64,000 nucleotides of DNA from Massospora cicadina (lineage: Eukaryota > Entomophthoromycota > Entomophthoromycetes > Entomophthorales > Entomophthoraceae): the NCBI GenBank assembly GCA_022478985.1, contig JAKSZP010012158.1:1-64000 (forward strand). Direction: 5' to 3'. Under the pieces are notes generated by a model. That model saw only the letters and a program-made list of their open reading frames with translations, ran no database searches and had not been told where the DNA came from. A program made the position numbers and the translations under genes. Positions 46,501 through 57,936 of the stretch are shown here, piece by piece; within the stretch, counting starts at the first letter, position 1, and every line of letters begins with the position of its first letter.

Positions 46501-48240
46501 CCCCAAAATATGGGAAGTTATTAGTATGGATCAACCAGCGGGATTTTTCAGCTAAGTGGCTAGAGGCCAAGCCGTTACCCTTCCATTTGCTGAGACAGTA
46601 GAGTAAATCAATATGTGAGCGTTGTTAAAAACCTTTGATAGTCTAATGATTAGTTGGTATGGGAATGAGCCACTTTAAACATTCAAGTAGATGAATAGAA
46701 CCAACAGAATCACAAAACTGGATGGCATAATGAGAGAATGAAGGGGACGTTAGAGGATGTGGTTGTAAAGCTTCAAAAATAAAGTTTAAATTTGATACAG
46801 AGTGAGATCTCCGCCCTAAATTACATCAGGAAATTGAGGAGCTCCAACATGAGGTGAGAGATGGCTGAAGCCACTGCAACTCAGTCAAGGAGGAGCAGAT
46901 AGTTGAAGAACTTTTTGTGGCACAGACTGGCGAAGGAATTAGGGGTGAGGGCAGCGGAAAATACAGTGATGAATATTACAGGTCAACCATCAAGCACCCC
47001 CAGTTGTTGCGGTAATACCCCTAGCAATCCAAACTCTTCCCATTTGCCCATGGTAGACTTGCAACTAGCATAAGATCCTATTATGGCCTACAAGGGGATG
47101 TTTATCTCGGCTGATCTGAACCTAACTTGTCTGCTCCCTGGACTGGAAGCCCGGAGCAGGGCGAGTTTGTATTAGTTGAGAAGTTGAGGCCTTTTAGTCA
47201 AGATGGAAACACGCATGGATACTTTAAACAGTTTTAATTCTCCATGGAAGGAGAATCAGACTGGCATAAAGCTAAACTGTTATTCGCTCTGAACGTCAAG
47301 AGCGCTGACCAGGTTATATGTTACTTAAGAATAGCGCTGTAACATATCAGGAAGTGAAGGAGATAGTGATCCACCTGTTCAGGGGTGTGGCAAAGATGGT
47401 GCAGCGCAAGGCGTATTTTCTGACAATAAAATTCTGGAAGAATTAGTCTTTAGTGGAGTTTGCGGAGTGTTTCACATCTGAGGCCCATGTTTTAGTGGGA
47501 GCAGATATTTTTACCAATGAGGATGTGGGAATTACAATGACGGCAGCTGTTAAGCCATATCAGGAGCTGTATAGTGCTATGGACCCCCTTCTTCAAGAAG
47601 ATGTAGCACTATAAAAATCATCAGTTATTTAGACATCTACCCATCACTTTTAGTGCTCCCAACATGGAACGGAAAGCTACTGTGAACGCTACCAAATACC
47701 TTCTCGGGAAATGGACAACAACAAATAGGCTATAATCCATTGGATCTGTTAGGCCACTTAACACTTTGGCGAGTCTTTTCCGTCCTCCTTATATCAACTG
47801 GCTCATCCTGGCCAAATTACAACCCCATGTTAAATTTTGACCTGGACTTCCAGGTGTGATGCAGAGACAAATGCATTATACAAAATCTTGCTTCTTATGC
47901 ATCCAAAGAGGCCATCATGCGACCAGCTTCCTGGGCAAACCACACGTTCATGCAGTACCGCCAGCCCTGAATGAAAAGAAAATTTTGAGCAAAGTAGAGA
48001 CGGGATGCTCTACCCCATTGATCCAAATTTAATTGTACCTGAGGATTTTAATGAGTCGCTTTTCAACGGTCCTGGTAACACCCTGACAATTTACCATACC
48101 AACAAACCCTCAATGATGCCTTAGCCTCAACCCAAGAGGGAGACAAGAAAAATACAGGCTCAGAGTTTCTCTGAGATTAAAAATTGTATGCCTTTTAAAT
48201 TCTTGAGCATAATGTCATGGGCGAATTCAGACCCTCAACA
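46501..48240 (+). pseudogene. Element D gag, C-terminal part
   Basis: A helical stretch IEELQHEVRD near 46830 precedes the capsid. The capsid near 47250-47400 reads ESDWHKAKLLFALNVKSADQ. A zinc knuckle near 47888 reads CFLCIQRGHHATSF, the last Cys lost. This gag is longer than that of G because of its N-terminal extension. Confidence 0.75.
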
Positions 48241-48289
48241 GATGTTGCCACATTAGATGAGGTAAACATTGCGATTCCAGTAGAGAAAA

Positions 48290-48650
48290 TTGCCCAAGAG
48301 CATCCTAATGTCAGTGCCAGTATTATCACTTTTTTGATAATTTAAAGCCCTTGGATGTCCATATAATAAACACCAACGGTTCTTCTTATTTAGAGTGTAC
48401 ATATTGTGATATTTTGTAGAAAAATACAAAAATCTGAGCAGTTATAGATACTGGCGCCCCAGTCAATATAATATCCACCAAGCTAGTGGCTACGCTTCTG
48501 CTAAAGCCTTATTTGGAACATTGAGTAGTTTTGGGACTGTGAGAGCAGAGCACTGTCTCAGAGAGTGCTTACAGCACGTTGCCTATGAGGTTTAGGTTGA
48601 ACAGCGCATCTCAACCAGCTGTGTTTTTGCTTATAATAATTATGACATTT
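48290..48650 (+). pseudogene. Element D aspartic protease
   Basis: Near 48440 the frame reads AVIDTGAPVNIISTKLVATL with an intact DTG, followed by LLKPYLEH and SAYSTLPMRF-like remains. Stops lie before and after. Confidence 0.75.
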
Positions 48651-48869
48651 TAATCAGGGCCACATTATTGCGGCAATTTGACATGGTGGTCAATATGGCG
48701 GAAGAAAATTCAAGGTTTTAGAGCAAAGGATCCCAGCTATTTTACCTCCAGAAAAGTCTCAAAGGACCTCATTCGCTCCATTCAAATAAATTTCCATAAC
48801 CAATGGCGTGATTCCTGTTTGATATTGGCAGATGAAGTAGAAAACAAGAGCTCTTCTTAACCAGATTTA

Positions 48870-49330
48870 TGAGTATAATGGTGTTCTGCTACAGGTTGCA
48901 AACGCTATAAATATACCTTCTGGGCATCAGGTCATAGTAGGTACAGAGCTTAAAATAGAAATCCCTAAAGGGCTATGTGGTAAAATTATGGGGCCCTACC
49001 AGCAATCGCATCTAGAACCTCATGTGGCTTCTGGGATACAGTTACCAGGGCATGGGGAAGAAAAAATATAATTAGTAAACTTACAAAAGGAGTTTATGAA
49101 GGTTAAAGGCACCAAATGGTGGCTTATCTGCACTTGAATCCTAATGATGAAATTACCATATCCATAACTTTGGTTCCTTGGAGGACCTCAGTCTACCTGT
49201 AAAAACCTCATCCAGTGTAATGACAGTAGTTCTGCGTGTGGTCCTATCTAGGCTATTGGAGGAACAGACTGATCAAGCGATGGATCTGTTTAAAAGATAC
49301 CAATGAATTTTTGCATCTGACAACCACGAT
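48870..49330 (+). pseudogene. Element D protease-RT spacer domain
   Basis: Reads INIPSGHQVIVGTELKIEIP, KGLCGKIMGPYQQS, EPHVASGIQLPGHG, then LVNLQKEFMKV. Homologous to the G domain. Confidence 0.68.
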
Positions 49331-50160
49331 TTGGGATGTGAACATGGAGTTGTGCCTCAAGTAGACATGGGATATCACCCTCCCATCTGGTCATGGCCTA
49401 TCCATCACTCAAAAGCTGCGGAAGAAGTTTTATCTGATGAGGCAATCAATTTAACTGGGGATGTTAGAACCATTAAAGGTCCCTGTCCATCGCCAATGCT
49501 AATTGTTAAGAAGAAGGATGGCACTAACTGGGGTAGTAATTGACTACAGGAAGCTTAACAAAATTAAAAAAAATTTATCCGCTTTTGCAAATTGATGACG
49601 TTTTAGATTGGCTGGGCGGTGCCAACTATTTCTCTGCTATGAACTTGATATCAATAATAGCATACTGAGTTGCCTGAAGCAGAACAAGAGAAGTGCGCCT
49701 AATCACCTCAAAGGGATGTTCCAGTCTGAATATATGCCACAAGGTTTGTATAACGCCCCTGCTACGTTCCAGCAGGCAATGGACACTATCTTAGGTGACC
49801 TGAAGATTTCCTTCGTTCTAGTCTATCTTGACAATATCAATGTGTTCTCTCAAATGTTCAAGGTGCATTTAAACCACTTTGAAGAATAGTTCCACTTACT
49901 TGAAGTTAACATAAAATTAAATCTCGAAAATGCTACTCTTTTAAGGAACAATTGGAATGCCTCAGGTTCATGTTAGACTCAAGAGGGCTTAGACATCAGC
50001 TGGAGAAGATGGAAGATATATGTAAGATGACTCATCCAGGTAATAAGCGTTATTTCCAGGTGTTTTTGAGGATTGTCAGTTACTATAGCGGTTCAAACCT
50101 AACATCAGCTAAATTGGGGGCCTGCTCTTTGAGCTATTAAAGAAAAACGCCACCTTTGAC
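49331..50160 (+). pseudogene. Element D reverse transcriptase
   Basis: 49331-49543 holds the pre-RT and fingers (SPMLIVKKKDGTNWG). 49608-49889 reads YMPQGLYNAPATFQQAMDTI and LKISFVLVYLDNINVFSQ. The catalytic box at 49824-49835 is YLDN. The thumb contains FLRIVSYYSGSN. Confidence 0.85.
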
Positions 50161-50640
50161 TGGACTGAACATTGCAAAATACTTTTGACGTCTTATGTAC
50201 CGCATTGGCCAATGTTCTAGTTTTAAAATACCTTGGTTTTAAAAAGGAATTCATTGTGCAAATGGACGCTTCTCTTTCTATATTAGGGGCAGTATTATCC
50301 CAGAAAGATGATGACATGTAGGCATTCCGTTAAGTTTTGTAGCTGAAGCTTAAATTGCCATAAACGTAATACACCATGACTGAGCGTGAGTGCATAATGG
50401 TGATATATGCATATTAACATTTTTGGGTATACCTCCACAGAGTGAAATTTAGAGTAATAACAGATCATGCATCCTTGCGTTAGTTGAAAATTCTTTGGGA
50501 ACCTTAAATACGACTAGCACAATGGTCACTGATGCTCCAAACTTACAACTTTGAGATAGTACACCAGTTGGGGGCTAAACATTAAAACGCATACTGTCTC
50601 TTCCTTTTATCTACAGTCATCATTACGGTGGATTTGTCAG
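50160..50640 (+). pseudogene. Element D RNase H
   Basis: Reads KEFIVQMDASLSILGAVLSQ near 50245-50305 with the Asp intact. Later KFRVITDHASLR and QTYNFEIVHQLGAKH are seen with small changes. Confidence 0.75.
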
Positions 50641-51910
50641 ACTAATGTATGAGAAGATGATTACTGGCAAATACTATGATGAGTCACCACGGGTGATTAA
50701 AGCGCTAGATGGGCTTAGACGTGACTTTTTCTTGCGCAATGGGGAACTATATAAGAAATTGGAGAAATGTCGCTGTGTTCCTAAAACCTTCCGCCAGGGC
50801 AAATGTTTTAAAAAGAACACAAGGCAGTAGGTCATGGAGGGTTGTGGAAAACATTGGAGTTTTTGCGCCCACATTATTTTGGGAGAGCATGCACTATGAC
50901 GTGCTTGAATCTACTGCTTTTTGTAACCAGTGTCAAGTGTAGAAACCTTTGCACAAGAAAACTACTTACCAGATGGTAAAGCCCCATTTCGCGTGGCACA
51001 CTGTTTCCCTTGATGTGGTGGGGATTCTGTTAACTGGTATCAATCACTCTAAGTCTACCCTAGTAGCGATAGACCACTTGACAAGGTAGGTGGAAGCAAG
51101 AATGATTAATGATCTAGGGGTTGTCACCTCCGCTAAGTTATTATAAAGTGTGTCATACAACAACATGGCTGTCCGCAGTTTATTCTCATAGACAACGGAA
51201 CAAATTTTATGTTGCATGTCCTTCCTAAGCTCAATGAATTAATGGCAATCCGCGGTGTTTTAACTACTCTATACCACCCTGAACAATGGAATGATTGAGT
51301 GGATCAATGGAACCTTGGTTTCGCTTTCTCCAAAAGCTTGTAAAAGATCGTCCCACTGAATGGAATACCCTCCTATCCAGTGCCATATTTACTTATAATA
51401 TTAGCTATCATTTGTTAATGGGGAAAAGCTCCTTCCAATTACTTTATGGAGGTCATCTGGATTTGGTGGCATTGCTTTATTCCTGTGTGGAGGATACCAG
51501 CGGAGTAGAGCCACAGCGTTATCTGACCATTCTAACAGACACGCTGGTAAAACTTAATCTTGAAGCTTATTTGACTAGTTTAGCTAAGAAGATTCGTGAT
51601 CAGACAGATGGACAATATAGAATTAGTGGACTCCCACAGTTCATAATAGGAGATGATTTATTATTCTACGAATAACATGGATTTAGAAGAAAGAACAATC
51701 TCGCCAACATATGGGCTGGACCATTTAATTTTATTTAACTGAGGCAAGCTGACCAGGGGATGGGCATTACTGAGTAAGGGCTGGACCATTTAAGATAATT
51801 GAAAAGACATGTTTTTATGCCTAAACCATTAAGGAACCTGCAGGTGGTCAGATTATCAACCAAGTACACGCTAAGTTTCTGCGGCCTTATATACAATAAG
51901 GGACTTATTG
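50640..51910 (+). pseudogene. Element D integrase
   Basis: The zinc finger end is CNQCQV near 50920. The core has LVAIDHLTR, then a degraded second Asp block, then [12 protein letters not shown] near 51290. 51295-51675 keeps an open stretch (TEWNTLLSSAIFTYNISYHL). The tail is GFRRKNNLANIWAGPFNF. Confidence 0.78.
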
Positions 51911-51916
51911 TACAGT

Positions 51917-51926
51917 CAAGGGGTAA
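51917..51926 (+). other. Element D polypurine tract
   Basis: CAAGGGGTAA directly before the 3' LTR. Confidence 0.75.
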
Positions 51927-52440
51927 TTTTGAGAAATTATAATGTCTGGTTGATAAGCAATATAGACAGCAGACCGTATTTTATTTTTCACTGTGAGCCT
52001 CAAGATTTGAATATAATTTATGTAAACTTTGTAGTGAGTCAATAGAGATGACAATATTTCAGTGAATAGAGTGGATCCTTCCGGAACCTCAATGGAGCAA
52101 AACATTAAATTGTAGTAAATAGGGCTTAACTAAGCTGAAGGGTCTAACTGACCAAGAATACTTAGGATTAATAACTGAGCGAGAGATTGAAAAGAATGAG
52201 ATTTTTTAGTAGTAAGATAGGATTGAGAATTGAGAGTGAAGAAGAGAGGAGAAGGTTTAGTGGAAGTAGTCTATTATTTTTATATATAATAAAGAGGTAT
52301 CTGTTGGAGCGATAGCTTCCTGTTTTTATTTACTATTATTTACCAAGAATCGGTAATCCTCATAACATCCATCCGTTGCTTAGTGTTCTAAACCTGTGCA
52401 ATCAGTTTAGCAGATTGCAAGCAATACCGCCAAAAGTTAG
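51927..52440 (+). repeat. Element D 3' LTR
   Basis: 514 bp, starting TTTTGAGAAATTATAATG (first G lost) and ending CCAAAAGTTAG. It lacks SINE-1. The end has lost the ACA seen in the 5' LTR. Confidence 0.82.
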
Positions 52441-52485
52441 CTACAGGTACCAATGGTCATTTTCTTATTTTATAAAAACAGAAAA
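52441..52485 (-). other. Element C leader remnant or second D leader
   Basis: 45 bp between the 3' LTR of D and the 5' LTR of C. It should be the leader of C. Its first 23 bases (CTACAGGTACCAATGGTCA...) resemble the D leader after its primer site (CTACAGGAGGCCACTGGTCA), so it may instead be a second, truncated D unit. Confidence 0.4.
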
Positions 52486-53756
52486 TGAGATTAAGACTGG
52501 CCTGCCAGTTAGGGTGCGTGAGCACCCAGAAAGACAGCCAAATGCCAAAGGCACTGCTGCTTGAATGACTTGAAGGTGGGTTGGAAGATGGGCGAACCAT
52601 TAATGGTAGATTGAGATGGTGGTATGAAGCAAACTGGTACAAAGCCAGGTTGTTGCCACTATGGAGCCAGTGGATTTGAGTGTAGAAAGCATTTGCACTA
52701 CAATAATGGTGGTGGGTTCCATCACAGGGTTGTTGGAGAGAGGGCAGGTGGCAAGATTGTGAAATATCGCCCAGTGGGGAGGTAAAGCTTCCAACAAAAT
52801 TGAAAGATCCTGATGCCAAATAGCTTTAGCAAGTAGGAGGTGTCTGAGGATGCCCCAAGTACGGTATGCTCAATCCATGATGCTAGGCAACATTGTTGTT
52901 ATGATAGCCATAAGGGCTTAGTCATTGCGCAACCCAAAAATCATATTTGGGGCTGGGTCTCATGGCGGATACCAAAAGAAGATTTTCAGAAAGTAAGTTT
53001 ATTCAGTAGAAGAGTTTTTTAAAAAATTAAGGTAAAATTATTGACCAGCAATTCTACCTGATAGGGATAGAGTTTTATTCACCTGGTCATTTTGGGTTTA
53101 AGATGATGTGCATGGGAACGGGGAACTCAAAAATTGACTTTGAGCAGCGGAACTTGAGACAAAAATTGTTCAAACTGATGTGAACTCTTCAGCAGAAGAC
53201 TGAATCAAAGTTGATACGGCCTCTGGCGCCCAAAAACGTTTTTATTATGATTGCGCCTGCTTGAGTGGCGGCGTCTTGCTCAACGGATGGCGGGGACCTC
53301 CCAGGGCCATTACAAACTGGGGATGGTCCAAATTGGTTGAGAACGAGCTCATGAAACCCAACCCAAATGCACCTGGTTTCTTTGGTTAATATAACTTTTT
53401 CTAAATACAAGTGGAACTGGGCCTCACCAAAAAATAAGAGGGTTCATTTCCTTTTGTTGATCTGGTGGAACTCAAACCCAGCATCAGGGGAGGGAATTAC
53501 TTTATTTTTCCCACGTCAGTCCCTTTCTGCTGCACTTTGGCACAAACCATTTTAATGCGCTGCATCAACTCGCCAGTCATCATAATGGAAATGGGTGGGT
53601 GAGCATTCAGGGGTAGGCTATAACCCACCGCTTGTCTACCACATGGGCGAGATCACCCTGTGTGACGAGGGGATGGCCATCCTCTTTGTACCCTTCTTTG
53701 TGGGAAATGGGAACGTATACCAGTCCAAGCGCAGTGGGCGTTCCCTCAGACTTATA
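52486..53756 (-). repeat. Element C 5' LTR
   Basis: 1271 bp, starting TGAGATTAAGACTGG in plus orientation and ending near CCTCAGACTTATA. It aligns along its whole length with 13744-15009. The right edge is uncertain by a few bases. Confidence 0.78.
53628..53756 (-). pseudogene. LTR-resident reading frame, element C 5' LTR copy
   Basis: Frames give SLRERPLRLDWYTFPFPTKK in one register and HPLVTQGDLAHVVDKRWVIA in the next. Together they match the open frame of the 3' LTR, with one frameshift between. Confidence 0.6.
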
Positions 53757-54102
53757 CTCCCCAACTCCAGGATATAGAGAATTCCACCAACCATGATCCC
53801 AGACGTGGGTTACTTCAGACACAAATTTTGCCTTAATCTGATAAAGTGGACGTTCAACTGGCTAGGAATCTCCTAGGATTTTCTAGCGTGGATCACCAAT
53901 TGCATGACTTGTGTGTGCGCTGAGTCAGATCAATTTGTATGAATGGTCTCCTGCATCCACTGCAGCAGACTCAGTGTTTTGTAGACCTCAATATACATCA
54001 ACTCTATTGTTTAACTCCCCATTCAAGTAGGCTTGATATGATTATGTTGGTCATGGACTAAACTATGGAATTCTTCTTATATACCCCATGTATGTCCACT
54101 AC
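53757..54102 (+). pseudogene. Element B integrase, middle part
   Basis: Begins LQDIENSTNHDPRRGLLQTQ (the zinc-finger His region), then LIKWTFNWLGIS and DFLAWITNCMTCVCAESD (the Cys pair). YINSIV then a stop then LP is the first Asp block in decayed form. It ends YTPCMSTT where H is inserted. It is close to the C integrase. Confidence 0.75.
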
Positions 54103-54943
54103 TGTAAGGAGAGTTACCATAACTCTCCTGTTCCCAGCGTGGTAGTGCTTGGTGCACAGGCCCAGCGCCAGGGAACTAGCCGTTAGAATAAAAATAGTTA
54201 TTGCCCACCAGAGGGTGCTGGAGTAATAATAACATAAGCAAAGAAATGTGATAGATAACCAGCCAAAAATGTCGCGGTGCACACTGAGAGAAGGGGTAAA
54301 CGACCCAGGTTGGAGGGTACCTGGACGAACCAATGGTGCTTGAGGTGATAACTTTACTGTGTCAAAAATGTCAAATTTAATGGAGTGTGAGACCTCCACA
54401 AAGGGGTCCGCACACAGGATTGTTTGGAATAGCATTTAAAAAACGGTAAAAATGGGGGGGGTTTTATTTGCAAAAGTCGACTAACAAGGAATGTTAATAG
54501 AAAACACATTTGAGCATCAATGGGGGAATATGTGTTTTGCTGCAGTAGACCCAAGCACTGACCCACCAATAGGGCAATGCTACCTTTAAAATTAGTTAAA
54601 TAAGCCAAGCCTGACTTCACTTGGGTGATCAATTGAAGTTGGATTCAACCTGAACGCGTTGTTTTGTAAATGGAATGGGTTTCAAAACCCCGTTCCTAAA
54701 CAAACTGAATGGAACTGTCCACATTAATTTGGTAGACCATCCGTTTCAACTCCTGGGACAATGTGAGGGGCTGGGCATTTGGCACCCCACTAGTACCAAC
54801 CTGGGCATATTTTTCCCTTACCCAGCGTTGGTCTAGGGTATGCCTCAGGTCAGGGAGGGCCTGTAGTTTCACCTTCTGGGCCTCCTGGCGCCCAGCCTTA
54901 TTTTTGAGGTTGATCTCCACTATGATGTCATGTGCACATGACA
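54103..54943 (-). repeat. Element H 3' LTR
   Basis: 841 bp, plus orientation TGTAAGGAGAG...CACATGACA. It ends in an 18-bp perfect palindrome (54926-54943). A 9-bp-arm hairpin GGAGAGTTA/TAACTCTCC lies at 54108-54128. Confidence 0.92.
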
Positions 54944-54944
54944 T
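54696..54944 (-). CDS. LTR-resident reading frame, 82 codons, element H 3' LTR copy
   Basis: Open frame starting with an ATG made by the final A of the polypurine tract and the TG of the LTR: MSCAHDIIVEINLKNKAGRQ, then LPDLRHTLDQRWVREKYAQV. It is full length in both LTRs. The motif is shared with K, I and, more weakly, B and C. There is no known domain. Listed as CDS because the frame is intact; expression is not shown. Confidence 0.55.
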   Translation of the reverse strand: MSCAHDIIVEINLKNKAGRQEAQKVKLQALPDLRHTLDQRWVREKYAQVGTSGVPNAQPLTLSQELKRMVYQINVDSSIQFV

Positions 54945-54958
54945 TACCCTCTCCTCCT
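54944..54958 (-). other. Element H polypurine tract
   Basis: On the minus strand AGGAGGAGAGGGTAA directly before the LTR. Confidence 0.88.
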
Positions 54959-54959
54959 G

Positions 54960-55260
54960 ACGTGGCTCAACCCCCCTCCAGGGGCTTGCGCAAGGGAAAA
55001 GTTCTTATGGGCAGGGGCCAACTTCATGGCGGCAACGGACGGTTTATGTTGGGATCCAGCAGCCTGGGCGAAACACTTGTGGAAGGCGTCAATCAGATCT
55101 TGGGCATGCACACAGTTGCGCGCTGGAACCCAACTGTTCTCTGCAGCATCAAAGCCCTTCCAGGATAACAGGTACTTGAGTCTTCTTTTAATGCGGTGGG
55201 AGGCAGCTATTTCTTCCACCTCCCACTCTGGCGCCCCACCACGAGATAGGCCTCTGGAGT
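54960..55260 (-). pseudogene. Element H chromodomain
   Basis: Reads KRRLKYLLSWKGFDAAENSW then VPARNCVHAQDLIDAFHKC. The aromatic residues of a chromodomain (Y, W, W) are present. It would bind a chromatin mark and steer integration. Confidence 0.85.
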
Positions 55261-55297
55261 TTTTGGTTGGAGGCCCTTAAACAACGTCAGTTTGCTC

Positions 55298-56400
55298 TCA
55301 TGAAACACAGGGAAGAACTGGAATGAGGGGGAGATCTATCTGGTTTGAGGCGTGGCCCACCTTTCTAACAACGCGGTAGGGGCCAATCCTCTTTGGTCCC
55401 AGCTTCTTGCATGGCTGCTTGATAGGGATGTTATGAGCATCAAACATCATGAGATCCTCTTCCTTGTACGCAGTACTTACTCGGCGCTTCCCATCAGTGT
55501 TCTCCTTATACACCTTCATTGCCGCCTTCATGCTTGTGGAAGCCCCCTGGTGGACCTTCTTGATTGTCTTGGCAAAGTCCACCACCGCTTCAACCTTATA
55601 CCCAAAGCTGGGCTCTATGTTAAAGGCGGGGTTAAAGCCATGGCTGGCAAAAAATGGGGAAAAACCAATCGAGAAGTGCAAGGTATTGTTGTAGCTAAAC
55701 TGGGCCATGGGAAGGTGAGAAGCCCAATCTGAATGATAAGCGGCAGTGTAACACCGCATGAACTGCTCCAAACACTGGTTCACTCTTTCAGTCTGCCCGT
55801 CTGATTGTGGATGATAAGCATTAAACAGCAAGGGCGAATCTGAAGAGTCTTACACAACTCTTCCCAAAATGACAGAGGTAAATTGAGGTCCCCAGTCACT
55901 GATAATCTCTCGGGGAACTCCATGTAGCACAAACACATGCGTGACAAAGAGCCTGGCCATCTCTGCCACATTTATTGTTGTTCTACAAGGAATGAATTGG
56001 GCGAACTTTGTAAACCCATCCACCACCAACATGATGGCACTATAACCATCTGAGACAGGTAGTTCTACAATAAAATCCACTGTTAGAGAAGTCCAGGGCC
56101 CTTCAGCTTTCTGAACTGGTACCTGCAACCCCGCTAAAGGTTGATGATTTGGCTTCATCTGGTTGCAGATCAAACCTTCCTTACAATACCGCCACACCTG
56201 AGCAGGCAAGCCCTTCCAATTGTATGTGCGCCGTATTAACTCTAATGTCTTCGCTTTACCAAGATGACCAATGGTGAGTCCATCATGAAAGTCCCGGATG
56301 CTTTCCAGGCGAAGTGGTCCAGCAGGAACCCATAGGCACCCCTAAAACCACACCATCTCATCCTTCATGTGATAGCCCCTGGAGAGATCCTCTTGATTCA
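55298..56400 (-). pseudogene. Element H integrase
   Basis: 56209-55850 reads GPWTSLTVDFIVELPVSDGY (first Asp) and GVPREIISDWGPQFTSVI (second Asp). 55831-55298 reads AYHPQSDGQTERVNQCLEQF (Glu), then FSYNNTLHFSIGFSPFF and KKLGPKRIGPYRVVRKVGHA, the GPY/F module. One frameshift occurs near 55850. Confidence 0.9.
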
Positions 56401-57000
56401 ACTCGCACTTAGCAAGTAACAGTATATTCAGCTGCTAGCGGCTGATAAAGTACTACCTTCCTGAACATACTATATTCTTCCACGCTTTCCAGAGGTGCAA
56501 GCGCTGGCCCATTGGCCAGCGGAGAGGGAATTTGCGACAGAATTTTACTTGGAGGAATCATAAACTGTGTGTTGTGAACTTCTACCTCCTTGGGATCAGG
56601 CGCTAAAGCAGGGTTGTAGCTCAAAGCATCCGCCAAACCATTATCCTTGCCAAAGGTGAACTCATATGTGAATGCGAATTGGGCAAAGGTCTCATGCCAA
56701 TGAGTCTGCCGTGGGCAAGGACATGAGGAGCGCGGTAGTACAACAAGGCACGGTGGTCTGTACATACCCAGAAAGGTTGGGATGAGCCACGCAAGTGTGA
56801 TGCCAATAAGTCAGCGCCTCCACCACTGTCAATAACTCCTTATCATAAACGGCGTAATTCAACTCTGGAAAAGACATCTTCCTAGAAAAAAATCCCACCA
56901 GATGCTCTATCCCATCTTCGCCTCCTTGTAACAAGGCAGCCACTATGGCGAAGTTGAAGGCATTAGTAGACACAATGAACTTCTTTGAAGGGTTGACATG
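56400..57000 (-). pseudogene. Element H RNase H
   Basis: Reads KFIVSTNAFNFAIVAALLQG with Asn at the usual first Asp (TDAS in relatives), then LNYAVYDKELLTVVEAL with the Glu. The end is AFTYEFTFGKDNGLADALSY. Confidence 0.85.
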
Positions 57001-57936
57001 GCGAAGAACAGACATGGACAACAGAGTGCACTTCACTGCTTGGAAAGCATCCTCCAAAGTGGGAGACCACTGAAGCACCTTGGCACCGCTAGCCTTGTAT
57101 AAGGGAGCCGCCACCTCAGACAGATTGCGAGTGAACTTATTGAGGAACGTACATGTCCTCAAAAAGCTCCTCAATTTCTTGACCGAGGTGGGGGTAGGCC
57201 ACTCACAAATAGTCTTCTCCTTATCTGGAGTTATCATGTGTCCTTGGTCAAACATGACGTTGCCCAGAAAAGTGATCTGGGACTTGAAGAAAACACTTGC
57301 TTATATTCAGCGTAAGGCTGACTGCCTTTAACCACTCCACCACTTGCTGAAGGTGTAAAGCATGGGACTCCTGATCAGGGGAAAACACCATTATGTCATC
57401 CATGTAGGCAACTGCGCATACCTCTAACAAGTCAACCAACGCTGCATCAATGTAGCGTTGAAAGATATTAGGGGCATTCTTAAGCCCAAAGGGCATGACC
57501 CGAAACTGGAAAATTCCTTTTCTGGTGTGGAAGGCGTTTAACCATACTGGCTCTTCTTGATCAAGATTTGATTAAACGCATTGAGGCAATCCAACTTGGA
57601 GAAGACCTTCGCCTTCTCCACATAGCGCGCAATTTGTGGATACAAAGGGATGGGATGGAGGTCTGGTATAGTGACGTTGTTAAGGTTACCATAGTCCACA
57701 CACAGGCGTAAAGTACCATAAGACCTCTCCACAAAGAGAAGGGAGGAGCATACAGGGGAGGTACGCTGAAAAATCGCCCCTTTGGCTAACTGTTCCTTTA
57801 GCCACACATCCAACGCCTCTCCTCCCGGACAGTCAATGGGTAATGGGGGAAGATATATGCACCAGATCCACAGTGAACTTGAAGTCACAATCAAATTCAG
57901 AGCGCTCAGGAAGTGTGTTAGCGGATACTGCATCAA
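57000..57936 (-). pseudogene. Element H reverse transcriptase
   Basis: 57538-57936 reads SSLLFVERSYGTLRLCVDYG and KVFSKLDCLNAFNQILIKK. 57248-57496 reads MPFGLKNAPNIFQRYIDAAL and an intact YMDD box at 57395-57406. 56692-57255 is the thumb and connection (PTPTSVKKLRSFLRTCTFLN). Two frameshifts separate these parts. Confidence 0.9.

Larger units (their letters stand above)
20383..52440 (+). mobile_element. Element D: Ty3/gypsy element inserted in C, split by E
   Basis: The LTRs are 20383-21199 (carrying SINE-1) and 51927-52440. Internal pieces are 21200-22181 and 46501-51926. Gag, protease, spacer domain, RT, RNase H and integrase run on the plus strand. Without SINE-1 and E it is about 7.4 kb. 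No clean target duplication was found: the bases after the 3' LTR resemble the start of its own internal region. All domains are broken. Confidence 0.82.
13744..53756 (-). mobile_element. Element C: chromovirus inserted in B, itself split by D
   Basis: Two homologous LTRs (13744-15009 and 52486-53756, 1266 and 1271 bp) bound the insertion. Coding runs on the minus strand in order gag, protease, RT, RNase H, integrase, chromodomain. Element D interrupts its leader and solo LTR K interrupts gag; subtracting them leaves about 7.05 kb. Possible target repeats are GCCAA (13739-13743) and CCCAA (53760-53764). The integrase of B is continuous if C is removed. Confidence 0.82.

Noticed and set aside
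52486..52962. A 477-bp plus-strand LTR followed by a primer site (TGGCGGATACC)
   Set aside because: Homology between the two C LTR copies continues about 800 bp further right, and the integrase of B rejoins only if the LTR extends to 53756. The TGG motif is internal.
54058..54435. Minus-strand 125-codon frame with hydrophobic segments, as a membrane protein or env
   Set aside because: It runs through the LTR of H and its left flank; the flank is element B sequence. Only the LTR part recurs at 59052-59501, and hydrophobic runs there are not clearly conserved in K or I.
55352..55732. Plus-strand frame of 126 codons
   Set aside because: Lies opposite the well supported integrase of H.
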